From assembly GCA_965243165.1 (NCBI GenBank), contig OZ251535.1, forward strand, positions 2,914,001 to 2,978,000: a stretch of 64,000 bases of DNA. Direction: 5' to 3'. The translations under genes and the position numbers were made by a program. The notes under the pieces are model-generated. The model searched no databases and had not been told where the DNA came from. It saw only the letters and a program-made list of their open reading frames with translations. Positions 8,758 to 18,100 of this stretch are shown here, in pieces. Each line of letters begins with the position of its first letter. The first letter of the stretch is position 1. The DNA comes from CATQHD01 sp965243165. Lineage in GTDB: Bacteria; Actinomycetota; Acidimicrobiia; Spongiisociales; Spongiisociaceae.

Positions 8758-10242
8758 GTGGACGCCGCTGAGGTAGTGATCGTAGGGGCGGGAAACGCCG
8801 CCGTATGCGCGGCCCTTTCGGCCAGGGAACACGGGGCGGACCGCGTCCTGGTGGTCGAACGGGCGCCGGAGCCGGAGCGGGGCGGCAACACCCGGTTCAC
8901 GGCGGGCGCCTTCCGCATCGGTTACGACGGGGCGGACGACCTGAGGCGGCTGATGCCCGGCCTGACCCAGGCGGAGTGGGACAACACCGACTTCGGCGCC
9001 TACCCCCAGGACCAGTTCTTCGAGGACATGGCCCGGGTAACGGCCTACCGCGCCGACCCCGACCTGGTGCACACCCTGGTCTCCCGCAGCCTGGATTCGG
9101 TAGTGTGGATGAGCGAACAGGGGGTCGGGTTCCTCCCCGCCTACGGGCGGCAGGCCTTCGAGATCGACGGCAGGTTCAAGTTCTGGGGCGGCCTGACCGT
9201 CGAGGCCAACGGCGGCGGGGAAGGCTTGGTGGCTTCCCTGCATAGCAGCGCCATCCAGCGGGGCGTCGAGGTGGTCTACGGCGCCCGGGCGGTGGGCCTG
9301 GCCATGAAGGACGGCGCGGTGTCGGGGCTGCATGTCACCCGCCGGGGCCGCCCCGCTTCCATCGCCGCCAAGGCGGTGATCCTGGCCAGCGGCGGTTTCC
9401 AGGCCAACACCGAATGGCGCACCCGCTACCTGGGGCCGGGCTGGGACCTGGCGCGGGTGAGGGGCACCCGCCACAACACCGGCGACGGCATCAGGATGGC
9501 CTTGGAGGCGGGCGCCCTCTCGAAGGGCAACTGGTCGGGCTGCCATGCGGTGGGGTGGGACTACAACGCCCCCGAATTCGGCGACCTGAGGGTGGGGGAG
9601 GGGTTCCAGAAGCACAGCTACCCCTTCGGGATCATGGTCAACAGCCGGGGGGAGCGCTTCGTGGACGAGGGGGCCGACTTCCGCAACTACACCTACGCCA
9701 AGTACGGGCAGGAGATCCTCCGCCAACCCCACCAGCTGGCCTGGCAGGTGTTCGACTCCAAGGTAACGCACCTGCTGCGGGACGAATACCGGATCGCCGA
9801 GGCAACCAAGGCCAAAGCCCCCACCCTGGAGGCGCTGTCCCGGCGTTTGGAGGACGTGGATCCGGAGGGGTTCCTGAAAACGGTGCACCGCTACAACGAG
9901 GCGGTCAGGACCGACATCCCCTTCGACCCCACCGCGCTGGACGGGCGGTGCACCGAGGGGCTGGAAGTCCCCAAGTCCAACTGGGCCAACACGTTGGACA
10001 CCCCGCCGTTCGAGGCCTACGCCACCACCTGCGGAATCACCTTCACCTTCGGAGGGCTGGCCATCGACGACTCGGCCCGGGTGCTCAGCGCCGAGGGATG
10101 GGCGATCCCCGGCCTCTTCGCCGCGGGCGAGCTGGTGGGCGGCCTGTTCTACTTCAACTATCCGGGCGGGACGGGGTTGACTTCGGGGACGGTCTTCGGA
10201 AGGATCGCCGGGCAGTCGGCCGCCGAGTACCTGAAGGCCTAG
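8758..10242 (+). CDS. tcuA: FAD-dependent tricarballylate dehydrogenase-like flavoprotein
   Basis: 494-residue FAD-dependent oxidoreductase of the fumarate reductase/succinate dehydrogenase flavoprotein superfamily. The N-terminus VVIVGAGNAAVCAAL (about residues 6-20) is the FAD-binding Rossmann loop with the GAGNAA variant typical of TcuA. Further motifs are RGGNTRFTAGAFR, a central AVILASGGFQAN, and the C-terminal GLFAAGELVGGLFYFNYPGG followed by GTGLTSGTVFGRIAG, which is the FAD/active-site closure of the family. GTG start at 8758 with GGAGG at 8747-8751. TcuA normally works with TcuB (an Fe-S/haem protein), which is absent here, so the physiological substrate (tricarballylate or another dicarboxylate) is uncertain. 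Confidence 0.75.
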   Translation: MDAAEVVIVGAGNAAVCAALSAREHGADRVLVVERAPEPERGGNTRFTAGAFRIGYDGADDLRRLMPGLTQAEWDNTDFGAYPQDQFFEDMARVTAYRADPDLVHTLVSRSLDSVVWMSEQGVGFLPAYGRQAFEIDGRFKFWGGLTVEANGGGEGLVASLHSSAIQRGVEVVYGARAVGLAMKDGAVSGLHVTRRGRPASIAAKAVILASGGFQANTEWRTRYLGPGWDLARVRGTRHNTGDGIRMALEAGALSKGNWSGCHAVGWDYNAPEFGDLRVGEGFQKHSYPFGIMVNSRGERFVDEGADFRNYTYAKYGQEILRQPHQLAWQVFDSKVTHLLRDEYRIAEATKAKAPTLEALSRRLEDVDPEGFLKTVHRYNEAVRTDIPFDPTALDGRCTEGLEVPKSNWANTLDTPPFEAYATTCGITFTFGGLAIDDSARVLSAEGWAIPGLFAAGELVGGLFYFNYPGGTGLTSGTVFGRIAGQSAAEYLKA

Positions 10243-10829
10243 ATGTGATATTCGGGGAGGTTGCCCCGGCAAGAACCCCGCATATGAAGAGGACGAGCGG
10301 ATGGACAAGAGGGGGATCGAAGTCGTTGCCGGTCGGCGGGTTGTCCGCCGGGGTTTCGCGCCGGGGCCGGGCCAGAGCCCCCGAACAAACTGGTCAGCCC
10401 CTGTCCGCTCGTCCTCGAAGGCTCGACGTTCATTTCCACCCCAACCGCCCTCGAGTCCGCGAAAATCGGCCCCCGCCGCCGGCAAACCCGGGCCCATCCC
10501 CCGCCGCCGCCTCCTTGAACGAAAATCCGCCGGGCCGCACGAGGCCGCCCCCGGCCCGACGGGGCCGGAACGAACGGGATCCGTTTCTGACCGCCGCCCT
10601 CTCCAGAACTCGCGGCGGTGTTTGTGCTTCAGCCCAATAGGTATACCAAAATTCGGGGCTTCCGGATAGGGGTATGTTCAGAAAGATTTCGCGAACTCGA
10701 ACCCCTTCGATCCTCCAGCCCCGGGGGAGACCAGATCCAGGGAGGTCAGACCCGGAATCGGTATTCATGAAGGCCTCCCGCCGCACGCCTTATCCAACCC
10801 CTCAGCTCGGTTGGATCGAATCGAGTCTG
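10243..10829. other. 587-bp intergenic stretch with no convincing gene
   Basis: The stretch between the TcuA-like gene (+) and the amidohydrolase (-) is their convergent 3' side. Both strands contain open frames up to about 120 codons, but their translations are Pro/Arg/Gly-rich and low complexity without domains. There is no well-placed ribosome site. I see no tRNA-like cloverleaf and no long repeat. Confidence 0.5.
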
Positions 10830-11816
10830 TCAGGCGTAGCCGCCCTCCAGCAGACGAAGGGCGCGCCCCCCCAAGACGTCCGCCTGCTGTTCGTCCGGCA
10901 GGCCCAAGCCGCGGACTGCCTGGATGAAAGGGCCGCACCCGGCGGGTATGTGGGGGTAGTCGCTCCCGAACACCATCCGGCCGGCGCCCATCGTGTCGGC
11001 GGTGCAGCGCAGAGCCGGGAGGTGGGTGCTCACCGTGTCGTACATCAGGCCGGCCAGGTATTCGGTGGGGGGCTTGGAAATGTGCTCCCGGCACTGGGGG
11101 AACTGCCGGGCGAAGATGTCCAGCCGGGGCGCCATGAAGGGAAGCATGCCGCCCAGGTGGGAGAACACCCACCGTATCCGGGGGCGGCGCTCGAAGACCC
11201 CGCCGAAGAGGAGCCGGGCGGCGGCCAGGTTGGTCTCCTGCAGGAAGCCCAGGGCGATGGCCAGGCTGTAGTCCTCCATTCCCCGGGATGCGGCCGGTTG
11301 GGTGGGGTGCACGTAGACGAGGGCGCCCAGCTCGTCGGCCTTCTCCCAGAAGGGTTCCAGGCGGGGCGAGTCCAGCAGCTCTCCGTCGATGTTGGTGAGG
11401 ATCATCGCTCCGGCCATTCCCAGCTCGCCCGCCGCCCTGTCCAGCTCGGAGATGGAGGCGTCGAGGTCCTTGAGGGGAAGGGCGGCCAAGGCGCGGAAAC
11501 GGTCGGGGCGGCTGCGGACGACCTCGGCCAATCCATCGTTGACGGCGCGGGCGATCCGCAGAGCTTCGCCCCCCGCCGTGAAGTAGACGCTGGGGGACGG
11601 CACCGACAGCACCTGCATGCCGATGCCGAGCCGGTCCATCATCTCGATCCGCTCCGCCGGGCCGGGGTGGGGCTGCGGAACGGTGAGGGTCACTCCGCCT
11701 TTCCAGAGCACCACGATGCGCCCGTCCTCGCGGATGTACACCTCGAAGGCGTCGGATGAGCGGACCGCCTCCACGTATTCGGGGAGGTAGTAGTGGGCGT
11801 GCATGTCAACGATCAA
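10830..11816 (-). CDS. amidohydrolase family 2 (ACMSD-like metal-dependent hydrolase/decarboxylase)
   Basis: 328 residues from a TTG at 11816 that gives the classical family start (M)IVDMHAHYYLPEY and has AGGAGG five bases upstream. A longer ATG start at 11909 adds 31 low-complexity residues and looks wrong. The metal-binding HxH (HAH, about residues 6-8) is followed by ALPLKDLDASISEL, YVHPTQPA, FSHLGGMLPFMAPRLD and the C-terminal FGSDYPHIPAG with the catalytic Asp. This is the TIM-barrel amidohydrolase_2 fold that includes aminocarboxymuconate-semialdehyde decarboxylase and gamma-resorcylate decarboxylase. Substrate unknown. It stands alone between a convergent TcuA-like gene and the low-GC nuclease/ATPase pair. 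Confidence 0.85.
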   Translation of the reverse strand: MIVDMHAHYYLPEYVEAVRSSDAFEVYIREDGRIVVLWKGGVTLTVPQPHPGPAERIEMMDRLGIGMQVLSVPSPSVYFTAGGEALRIARAVNDGLAEVVRSRPDRFRALAALPLKDLDASISELDRAAGELGMAGAMILTNIDGELLDSPRLEPFWEKADELGALVYVHPTQPAASRGMEDYSLAIALGFLQETNLAAARLLFGGVFERRPRIRWVFSHLGGMLPFMAPRLDIFARQFPQCREHISKPPTEYLAGLMYDTVSTHLPALRCTADTMGAGRMVFGSDYPHIPAGCGPFIQAVRGLGLPDEQQADVLGGRALRLLEGGYA

Positions 11817-11984
11817 TCCGACCTCCTCGGGCCGCGCCGGGCCGCCCCCGGCCTTCCCCGCGACAGACGCGCCCAGCGTACCGAAGACCGGAACCACTCG
11901 CGCCCGCATAGATATGATTATAGGAATGGACAGCCCTTCGCAACTCTTGAGCGTTCTCGTTCAGCCGCTCCGCTGCCCTTTGAT

Positions 11985-12518
11985 TTACCTGCCTTGCGGT
12001 ATTGGCAGTATTGCCCCGCAATTGATCACCTGAGGGATGATAGATTCAGACCCAAATTTTAGGCGAAGACTTCTCTTGGTCAATAGCTGTTTCAATTGTG
12101 GTGTATATTTTTTGGTTACAATATAAGCTGACGGACATACCACTCCCTTATGAGGGATATTATTCTGCAGGAGAACCAATCCGGCTCGGAGTTGATCAAT
12201 AGCCTCTCTAGACACTGCCCCACTTTTGAGTTCAATAACAACTAGATACATTTGCTTTCCTTTAACCGCCGCAACGGCAAAATCACACATCTTCATCATA
12301 TTACAGCTGTCTGATTTCCGCCTGTATGAAGCATTCGGAACATCTAGTCTGATCAAACAAACGCATTTACATTTCTTGTCAAAGCGAATATCACATTTGC
12401 AACTCCCTTCACTAATGACCGATCCTTGCTGAAGCTTGGCTCCTTCGCCTACAATACGCTGACGTAGTTTGCAGACAGGGCACGTTTGGCTGCCACACTC
12501 TCTTTTGCCTTTATTCAT
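11985..12518 (-). CDS. putative PD-(D/E)xK nuclease with Cys-rich N-terminus (defence-type partner)
   Basis: 177 residues, markedly AT-rich compared with its surroundings. The first 54 residues hold eight cysteines (C8, CPVC at 13-16, CKC at 40-42, then C50, C52, C54) suggesting a zinc-binding module. Residues 79-98 read as a PD-(D/E)xK core: Asp79 in MCDFAV, then the hydrophobic strand YLVVIELKSG with Glu96-x-Lys98, followed by a helix containing AIDQLRAGL. That arrangement fits restriction-endonuclease-like nucleases, though I cannot confirm the family. It begins 11 nt after the AAA ATPase stop on the same strand, so the two form an operon. ATPase plus nuclease pairs of this kind are common anti-phage modules; the function is inference. 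Confidence 0.6.
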   Translation of the reverse strand: MNKGKRECGSQTCPVCKLRQRIVGEGAKLQQGSVISEGSCKCDIRFDKKCKCVCLIRLDVPNASYRRKSDSCNMMKMCDFAVAAVKGKQMYLVVIELKSGAVSREAIDQLRAGLVLLQNNIPHKGVVCPSAYIVTKKYTPQLKQLLTKRSLRLKFGSESIIPQVINCGAILPIPQGR

Positions 12519-12529
12519 TAGTACTATAC

Positions 12530-13945
12530 CTAATTTTGCTTGAGTAATTCATTTATCAAGTCAGTTGTTTTATCGTAAAAAGACTCCATGACTTCTGCAA
12601 ATGTTTGGTCATCAATTCCATCAATAGGATCAATCTCCAATTCACGGCTCTCGCACCACCGATCATTACGGGAGAACTGCAAGGCAGATACATTGATATT
12701 TTTTGTGTCTGTTTTTAGAGAGCTTGACCTGATCATATTATTCAGCTCGCTCAAGAAAAAGTCTGAATGCGTTGTTATTAATATCTTTATTCCATATTGA
12801 AGAAGTTCGCAGAAGAAAGAGGCAATACTTATTTGCATCTCCGGGTGCAGGTTAGATTCTGGTTCGTCTATCGTGAGATGATCACCAGGTTGTATATATC
12901 CTTCCAATATAAGTAATATGGTTGCTAGTTCAGATATCATCGATGATGTACGTGACATTGGAAACTTACCCTCGGGCGTAACAGCTAAAATCATATCTCG
13001 GGAGCTCTCTCTCTTATCAACTTCAATAGAGACACCTATCTCTTTTTCTAAATCTTTCATCAATCTTTGAATGTTTTTGCTTCTCTGCCCGGAGAATTGG
13101 CGTCGTGATTGTTGATTCAACAACAAACGCAAGAAATCCGCTGAAGTTCCAGGAAGGGATTCAATCTCAACGCGACGCAATCCTGCCAAAGATGCTTGTT
13201 CTAATGCTAAGTCAGATATTACATAATAGCTTTGCATCAGCCCGGTTCTACCAGCAGGAAGATGAACAGCCCGCCGCGGCCAACCCCTGTATAATTCAAA
13301 CAGCCATTTGCTTCGTATCCTATTGGTTTGAGAGGACATACGATCTTCATACCTTGGGCCTCTTGAATCTGTATATCGGCGAGGGCTATTCTTATAATTT
13401 CGAACTGTATCTAATAGTTTAGATAACCAAAGATTGGCATCAGGTAAGGTAGGCGTTATCAAGTCTTTATCAAACCTAATTTCCAACTTCCAATTCGGCT
13501 TTTTGCTTTCAATAAGTAAATAGCAATCAGACGCATGACGACTTGGAGTCCGCCGCCGAAGTTTAGAGGCTTCAACACCGAAAGCGTACTCAATGCTATT
13601 CAGTATACCGGCTCCCAGTTCCTTGAGAGATTTTTCTATAGTATCATTCACCCACTCCACTATTTCTCTAGGAGGCTCTGTGATAGAAAAAGGTATTTTC
13701 TTCTTTTCAGCCGGTTCTGTAATCTGTTCAACAATCCAAGCTTCTAACTCAGCTGGCATTGGAAGCGACTGTATATAAGACATTGGGTTCATATAATAAG
13801 GAGAAGCTTTCAAAACTCGGTGTAGAACGGTAGCCAAAAAGGTCTTGCCTGTATTGTTCTTGCCGACCAGCAACGTAAGGTCGGCAATATCTACCTTGGC
13901 TGAGCGCAGAGGCCCGAGGTTGGATACTTCAACAGATATAGCCAT
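12530..13945 (-). CDS. AAA_21/AAA_15-type ATPase (OLD-like), defence-type
   Basis: 471 residues in an AT-rich patch. It starts MAISVEVSNLGPLRSAKVDI, the typical N-terminal strand of SMC/OLD-like ATPases, followed by Walker A GKNNTGKT at residues 28-35. The C-terminal half carries the ABC-like signature region SRTSSMISELATILLILEG, Walker B HLTIDEPESNLHPE at about residue 355-368 and the H-loop ITTHSDFFLSELN. No Toprim domain follows, so nuclease activity would have to come from the adjacent downstream gene. The AGGA ribosome site is modest. GC content and codon use unlike the flanking amidohydrolase and fdhD indicate horizontal acquisition. Confidence 0.8.
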   Translation of the reverse strand: MAISVEVSNLGPLRSAKVDIADLTLLVGKNNTGKTFLATVLHRVLKASPYYMNPMSYIQSLPMPAELEAWIVEQITEPAEKKKIPFSITEPPREIVEWVNDTIEKSLKELGAGILNSIEYAFGVEASKLRRRTPSRHASDCYLLIESKKPNWKLEIRFDKDLITPTLPDANLWLSKLLDTVRNYKNSPRRYTDSRGPRYEDRMSSQTNRIRSKWLFELYRGWPRRAVHLPAGRTGLMQSYYVISDLALEQASLAGLRRVEIESLPGTSADFLRLLLNQQSRRQFSGQRSKNIQRLMKDLEKEIGVSIEVDKRESSRDMILAVTPEGKFPMSRTSSMISELATILLILEGYIQPGDHLTIDEPESNLHPEMQISIASFFCELLQYGIKILITTHSDFFLSELNNMIRSSSLKTDTKNINVSALQFSRNDRWCESRELEIDPIDGIDDQTFAEVMESFYDKTTDLINELLKQN

Positions 13946-14032
13946 ATGGTCATCCTACACTAAAAACGGAAACCAATGCAAAATCTGATGATGTCAAACC
14001 TTCGGGTCTTCGCGGCTGTATGCTGTGGGGCG

Positions 14033-14181
14033 ATGAGATCGGATGCAACCGCGGTCGAGGATATCTGGAAGGTCTGCCCCAGGACCGACGGGAGGCCCTG
14101 TCCGCGATGAGGACGGTCATCCTCGATCGGTCACCCGAGGGATACGCCGAGGAGAGGCGCTGGGGGACGATCTCATCCTGA
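14033..14181 (+). pseudogene. DUF1801 (YdhG-like) remnant, frameshifted and truncated
   Basis: The ATG at 14033 opens MRSDATAVED, the usual N-terminus of DUF1801 proteins. The frame then slips by one at about 14062-14066, and the next frame continues YLEGLPQDRREALSAM, RTVILDRSPEGYAEERRWG and TISS before a stop at 14179-14181. The two pieces joined give a recognisable first 50 residues of a DUF1801 protein (normally around 110-120 residues), so this is a decayed copy lacking its C-terminus. It lies between the imported ATPase operon and fdhD. Confidence 0.65.
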
Positions 14182-14206
14182 ATCCACCAGTTGGGAGCGT
14201 CCGCTC

Positions 14207-15010
14207 ATGACCGCCGTCTCATCTCGGCCTGTGATCCGGGTCGGCGCCGGAGTGCGCACCAGGCGGCGCGACCGGCTGGCGACCGAGGAACCGGTCGAGT
14301 TCCGGTTGGCGGGCGTTCCCATCGCGGTGCTGATGCGCACCCCCGGCCGCGACGAGGAGCTGGGGAGGGGGTTCGCCCTCACGGAGGGCATCATCCTGCG
14401 CCCCGGCGAGCTGGCCGAGGTCAGAGCGCTGCCGGGCCGGGAAGGCGAAGGGCGCTGCGAGCTGGTGCCGGCCGAGGGGGTCAACATCGATCCTGAGCAG
14501 TTCCGCCGCAACCTGTACGCATCCTCCTCCTGCGGGGTGTGCGGCAAAGCCTCGATCGATGCGGTGCGGGTGGCCGCCCCTCCCCTTCCCGACGGCCCGG
14601 TCGTCCCCGCCGCCCGGCTGTCCGGACTCATGGAGGCGATGCGCGCCGCCCAGGCCGGCTTCGAGGAAACGGGGGGGCTGCACGCCGCCGCCGCCTTCAC
14701 CCCCGGCGGGGAGATGATCGGCCTGCGGGAAGACGTAGGCCGCCACAACGCCATGGACAAGCTGGTGGGAATGCTGGCCGCCCGCCGCTGGCCCATCGGC
14801 GAGGTGATCACGACCGTCTCGGGGCGGATCTCCTTCGAGCTGGTCCAGAAGGCGGCCGCAGCGGGAATGAGCCTCTTGGCCGGGGTGTCGGCGGCGTCGT
14901 CCCTGGCCGTAGACTTGGCCGAGGAGCTGGGCCTGACGGCGGCCGGATTCGTCCGCCCGGGCGGTTTCAACCTCTACACCCACCCCCGCCGCATCACCGG
15001 AACCCTCTGA
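14207..15010 (+). CDS. fdhD: formate dehydrogenase accessory sulfurtransferase FdhD
   Basis: 267 residues. FdhD passes sulfur from a cysteine desulfurase to the molybdenum/tungsten bis-MGD cofactor of formate dehydrogenase. The hallmark CGVCG motif is visible (Cys109 and Cys112, in SSCGVCGKASID), with EEPVEFRLAG near residue 27, the family block LREDVGRHNAMDKLVG, and the C-terminal TVSGRISFELVQKAAAAG and GFNLYTHPRRI. Length is normal. ATG start at 14207. No formate dehydrogenase subunit is in the window; the moaB-type gene about 20 kb away, on the far side of the giant-gene cluster, is the other molybdenum-cofactor gene. Confidence 0.95.
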   Translation: MTAVSSRPVIRVGAGVRTRRRDRLATEEPVEFRLAGVPIAVLMRTPGRDEELGRGFALTEGIILRPGELAEVRALPGREGEGRCELVPAEGVNIDPEQFRRNLYASSSCGVCGKASIDAVRVAAPPLPDGPVVPAARLSGLMEAMRAAQAGFEETGGLHAAAAFTPGGEMIGLREDVGRHNAMDKLVGMLAARRWPIGEVITTVSGRISFELVQKAAAAGMSLLAGVSAASSLAVDLAEELGLTAAGFVRPGGFNLYTHPRRITGTL

Positions 15011-15060
15011 CTCCCCCGCGGCCGGGGCCGGGCTGCGCCAGGTCCGGGGGCGGTTCCGGC

Positions 15061-15090
15061 CCGGCCCCCTGGGTTGGCTGGGGAGGCCGG
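15061..15090. terminator. stem-loop between convergent fdhD and giant gene 1
   Basis: Inverted repeat CCGGCCCCC...GGAGGCCGG with a 12-nt loop and one mismatch. Near-identical copies follow the stops of giant genes 2 and 3, so it travels with the giant-gene unit. There is no T-run, so it is a candidate bidirectional terminator rather than a canonical one. Confidence 0.5.
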
Positions 15091-15113
15091 ACCGGATAAA
15101 GAAGCAACTGCGG

Positions 15114-18100
15114 TCAGGTACCGGCGGCGGGTTGGGCACCGGCGGGGGCGAGGTTGACCGCCCGGACGAAGAACGAAGCCATCTGCGCCCGGGTAACCGG
15201 CTGAGCAGGGCAGTAATTCAGCGGCTCGGCGGAACACCCCCGGGTAACCCCCGTCTGATACATCCCCTCGAGGGCGGCCAACACTTCGGGGGAGAGGCCC
15301 TCTACGTCGCCGAAGCGGCTGGCTTCGGTGGGGACGGCGTCGAGGTGGGGGAAGGCGCCGATCATCATGATCGCCATATCCGCCCGGGTAACCACCCCGC
15401 CCGGGTCGAACACGCCGTTGGGGGCGCTGAACGCTCCGACGGAGACGACCCACTCCGCGAAGGGACGGAACCACTCATCCGCGCCGACGTCGGACAGCTC
15501 GATCCCCTCGGGGGCTTCGATGGTCCACCGCTGGGAAACGGCCCGATGCAGGAAGGCGGACATCTGCCGGCGGGTGATCTGCGCGTCGGGGCAGTATTTG
15601 GTGGCGTCCTCGGCGTCGCAGCCGAGGGTGATCCGCCACACCGCGATGCGTTCGATGTTGTCCTGGTGGACGTTGCCGTCGTCGTCGCAGAACCGGCCCA
15701 CGCAGGCCGGCGCAGGCGGCTGGGCCGGGGGCTGCGCCCCGCCGTTTCCTCCAGCCGGGGGTGGAGCACCACCACCACCGCCACCACCGCCGCCAGCCGG
15801 GGGTGGAGCACCACCACCGCCGCCTCCGCCGCCGCCGCCAGACGGAGGAGGAACACCACCACCACCGCCGCCTCCTCCTCCGGCCGGGGGCGGGGTGTCG
15901 CCGTCGTCGGTGATGGTCAAACGAGCCGACGAAACGTCGAACCCCGACGCGGAGCCCGTAACCGACACCGACTTGGAATTGCCGGGAGTGGCGTCGTCGA
16001 CCAAGGTCAGAGAGAACGACCCGGATCCTGACTGTTCCCCGGCGGGGATCGTGACCGAGAACCGCCTCGGACTCAGGCTGGTGTAGCCGTTCCCCGACGG
16101 ACGGCCCCCGCCGACCGTAACAGTCACCACCAGGTCCTCCGGCGGTGCGGAACCCGCCCGGGCGGTAACCCTCCGGGTGATCCGTCCTTCGTTTTCCCGC
16201 ACCGACGCCTGGTTCAACGACAACCGGATGTCGTTGTCCTGAATGATGAGCTCCACCGGGGCGATGTCGAACCCCTCCGACACGGCGGACACCCGCAGCG
16301 TCTCGTCGCCCTCGAACGCTCGGTCGTTGACCGTGTTCAACCCGAACGCCTCGGCTGCGCTGTTCTGACGGATCGGAAAGAACACATCGCCGGGGGGCGC
16401 CGGGATGCGGAAGTCGCTGCCGGCGGCGGTTCCGCCCTCCACGGTTACCCGCACCACCCGGGGGGTATCCATAAAGTGCATTCCTGGATACGACAGCTGC
16501 GCCCGCACCTGGGAGCCGCTGCCCTCCAGCACCCTGGTCAGCGGCTCCCCGCCGGCGTCCAACAACCCCAGGATCATGTCGTTGTCCACGATGGTAAACG
16601 AATCGGACTCGACCGCGGTGAACCCCAAACCGGTCAAGCCGGCCCCCAGAGTACCGGCGTGGACCGTCAACTCCTCGGCGCCCTCCGGCCTCGTGTCGTC
16701 GATCAGCTCCAGATCGAACTCAACGGTTCCCTCATCCTCATAAGGCGGAATCGTCACCGCCAGCGACGAAACCCGCGTGAAATCATGCACCGCTAAGGCG
16801 CCGCCCGCCATACCCACCGTGAGCGGAACCGTCACCGACCGGGGCAACACCTTCTGCCCGTCTTCCCCCTCCTCCAAGGCGGCCTTCACCCTCACCCGAA
16901 CCGTACCGTCGTCCTCCCGGACCTCCGTCAAGTCCTCCCCTTCGCTGTCCAGCAAGGTCAAACCAATAGTCGTAGGCGACGCGTCGTCCGAAGAGTCGGT
17001 GATCCCAAAACTCGTTGACACCACCTCATACGACGTACTGTTGATGGAAACGTCAGCGCCTTCGATCACCACCGTCTCCGCCGCAGAACCCTCCGCCGTG
17101 TTGTCGTTGTTCAACACCACATCGAACATCGCCGACCCCGTCGTATCACCCTCAGCAACCTCAACCGAAACATTGGACTGCCCCGACGGATACGTCACCC
17201 GGAAGTCCTCCCCCACCCCGAACTCCGAATCCCCGTCCGAGTTGTCGTCCAACACCGCCGTGCCCCCCACCACATTCAACCCAACCGTCACAGCGCCGTT
17301 GCCCGAAGAAGACGCCGCCGGCAACGTAACCTCCACCTCCACCGTCTTGGTCATCGCGTCCTCCCCCACCGACGACTGATCACCCGTCGTACCCGTATCC
17401 GCATCCACCGCCAACCTAATCCCCGAATCGACGATGTTCACCGCCGCGCCCGTCACCGTCAACGTCTGCGACCCGATCGTACCCGCCCCCGACAAGGCAA
17501 CCGTCTCCGCCGACTCCATATCCGAGTCTGTAACCGCCGTCAAATTGAACGTCGCCGACCCCGACAAAGAACCCGCCGGGATCACCACCGACACCTGACT
17601 GCTCGTCGTAGTGAAATCAGTCGTCAACGTCGCCGTACCCGCCGCGATGGTAACCGTAACCGTCGTATCCGACGTCAACACCGAAGACGACCCCGCAAAG
17701 CGGGCAGTAACCCGCACCTCCTCGGTGCTGCCCTCCACCACCGTCCCCGGCGACACCGACAACACCACATTCGCGTCGTTGTCCAACACCGTCAACGTCG
17801 CCTCGGTTTCCCGGGTTTCGCCGTCCAGCGTGTAGCTGCCGGTCAGCTTTATCGTCTCCGGGTCCTCCACCACCGTGTCCTCGGTAATCGACAACCCATC
17901 CAAAGAAACTGCATCCCCGCCCGGAGAAGCCGTCTGCCCCGCCGTGATCGTCACCGTATCCGCAGGATCAGGCGGCGTCCACAAAAAATCATCCGACCCC
18001 GCCGTACCCGCCTCCGGAGCGCCCAACGTCACCACCAGATCAGAACCAATCGTGTTCGACGCAACCCCAGACGGAAACCCCGCCGTAACCGACAGACCCG

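Noticed and set aside
10430..10786. Minus-strand open frame of 118 codons between the TcuA-like gene and the amidohydrolase
   Set aside because: No ribosome site, no recognisable domain, Arg/Gly-rich tail; typical of spurious frames in GC-rich DNA.
15700..15890. Gly/Pro linker DNA of the giant genes considered as a slippage tract
   Set aside because: It is made of mixed CCACCG/CCGCCT codons, not a homopolymer. Copy-number changes of whole codons could vary linker length but would not switch the frame.
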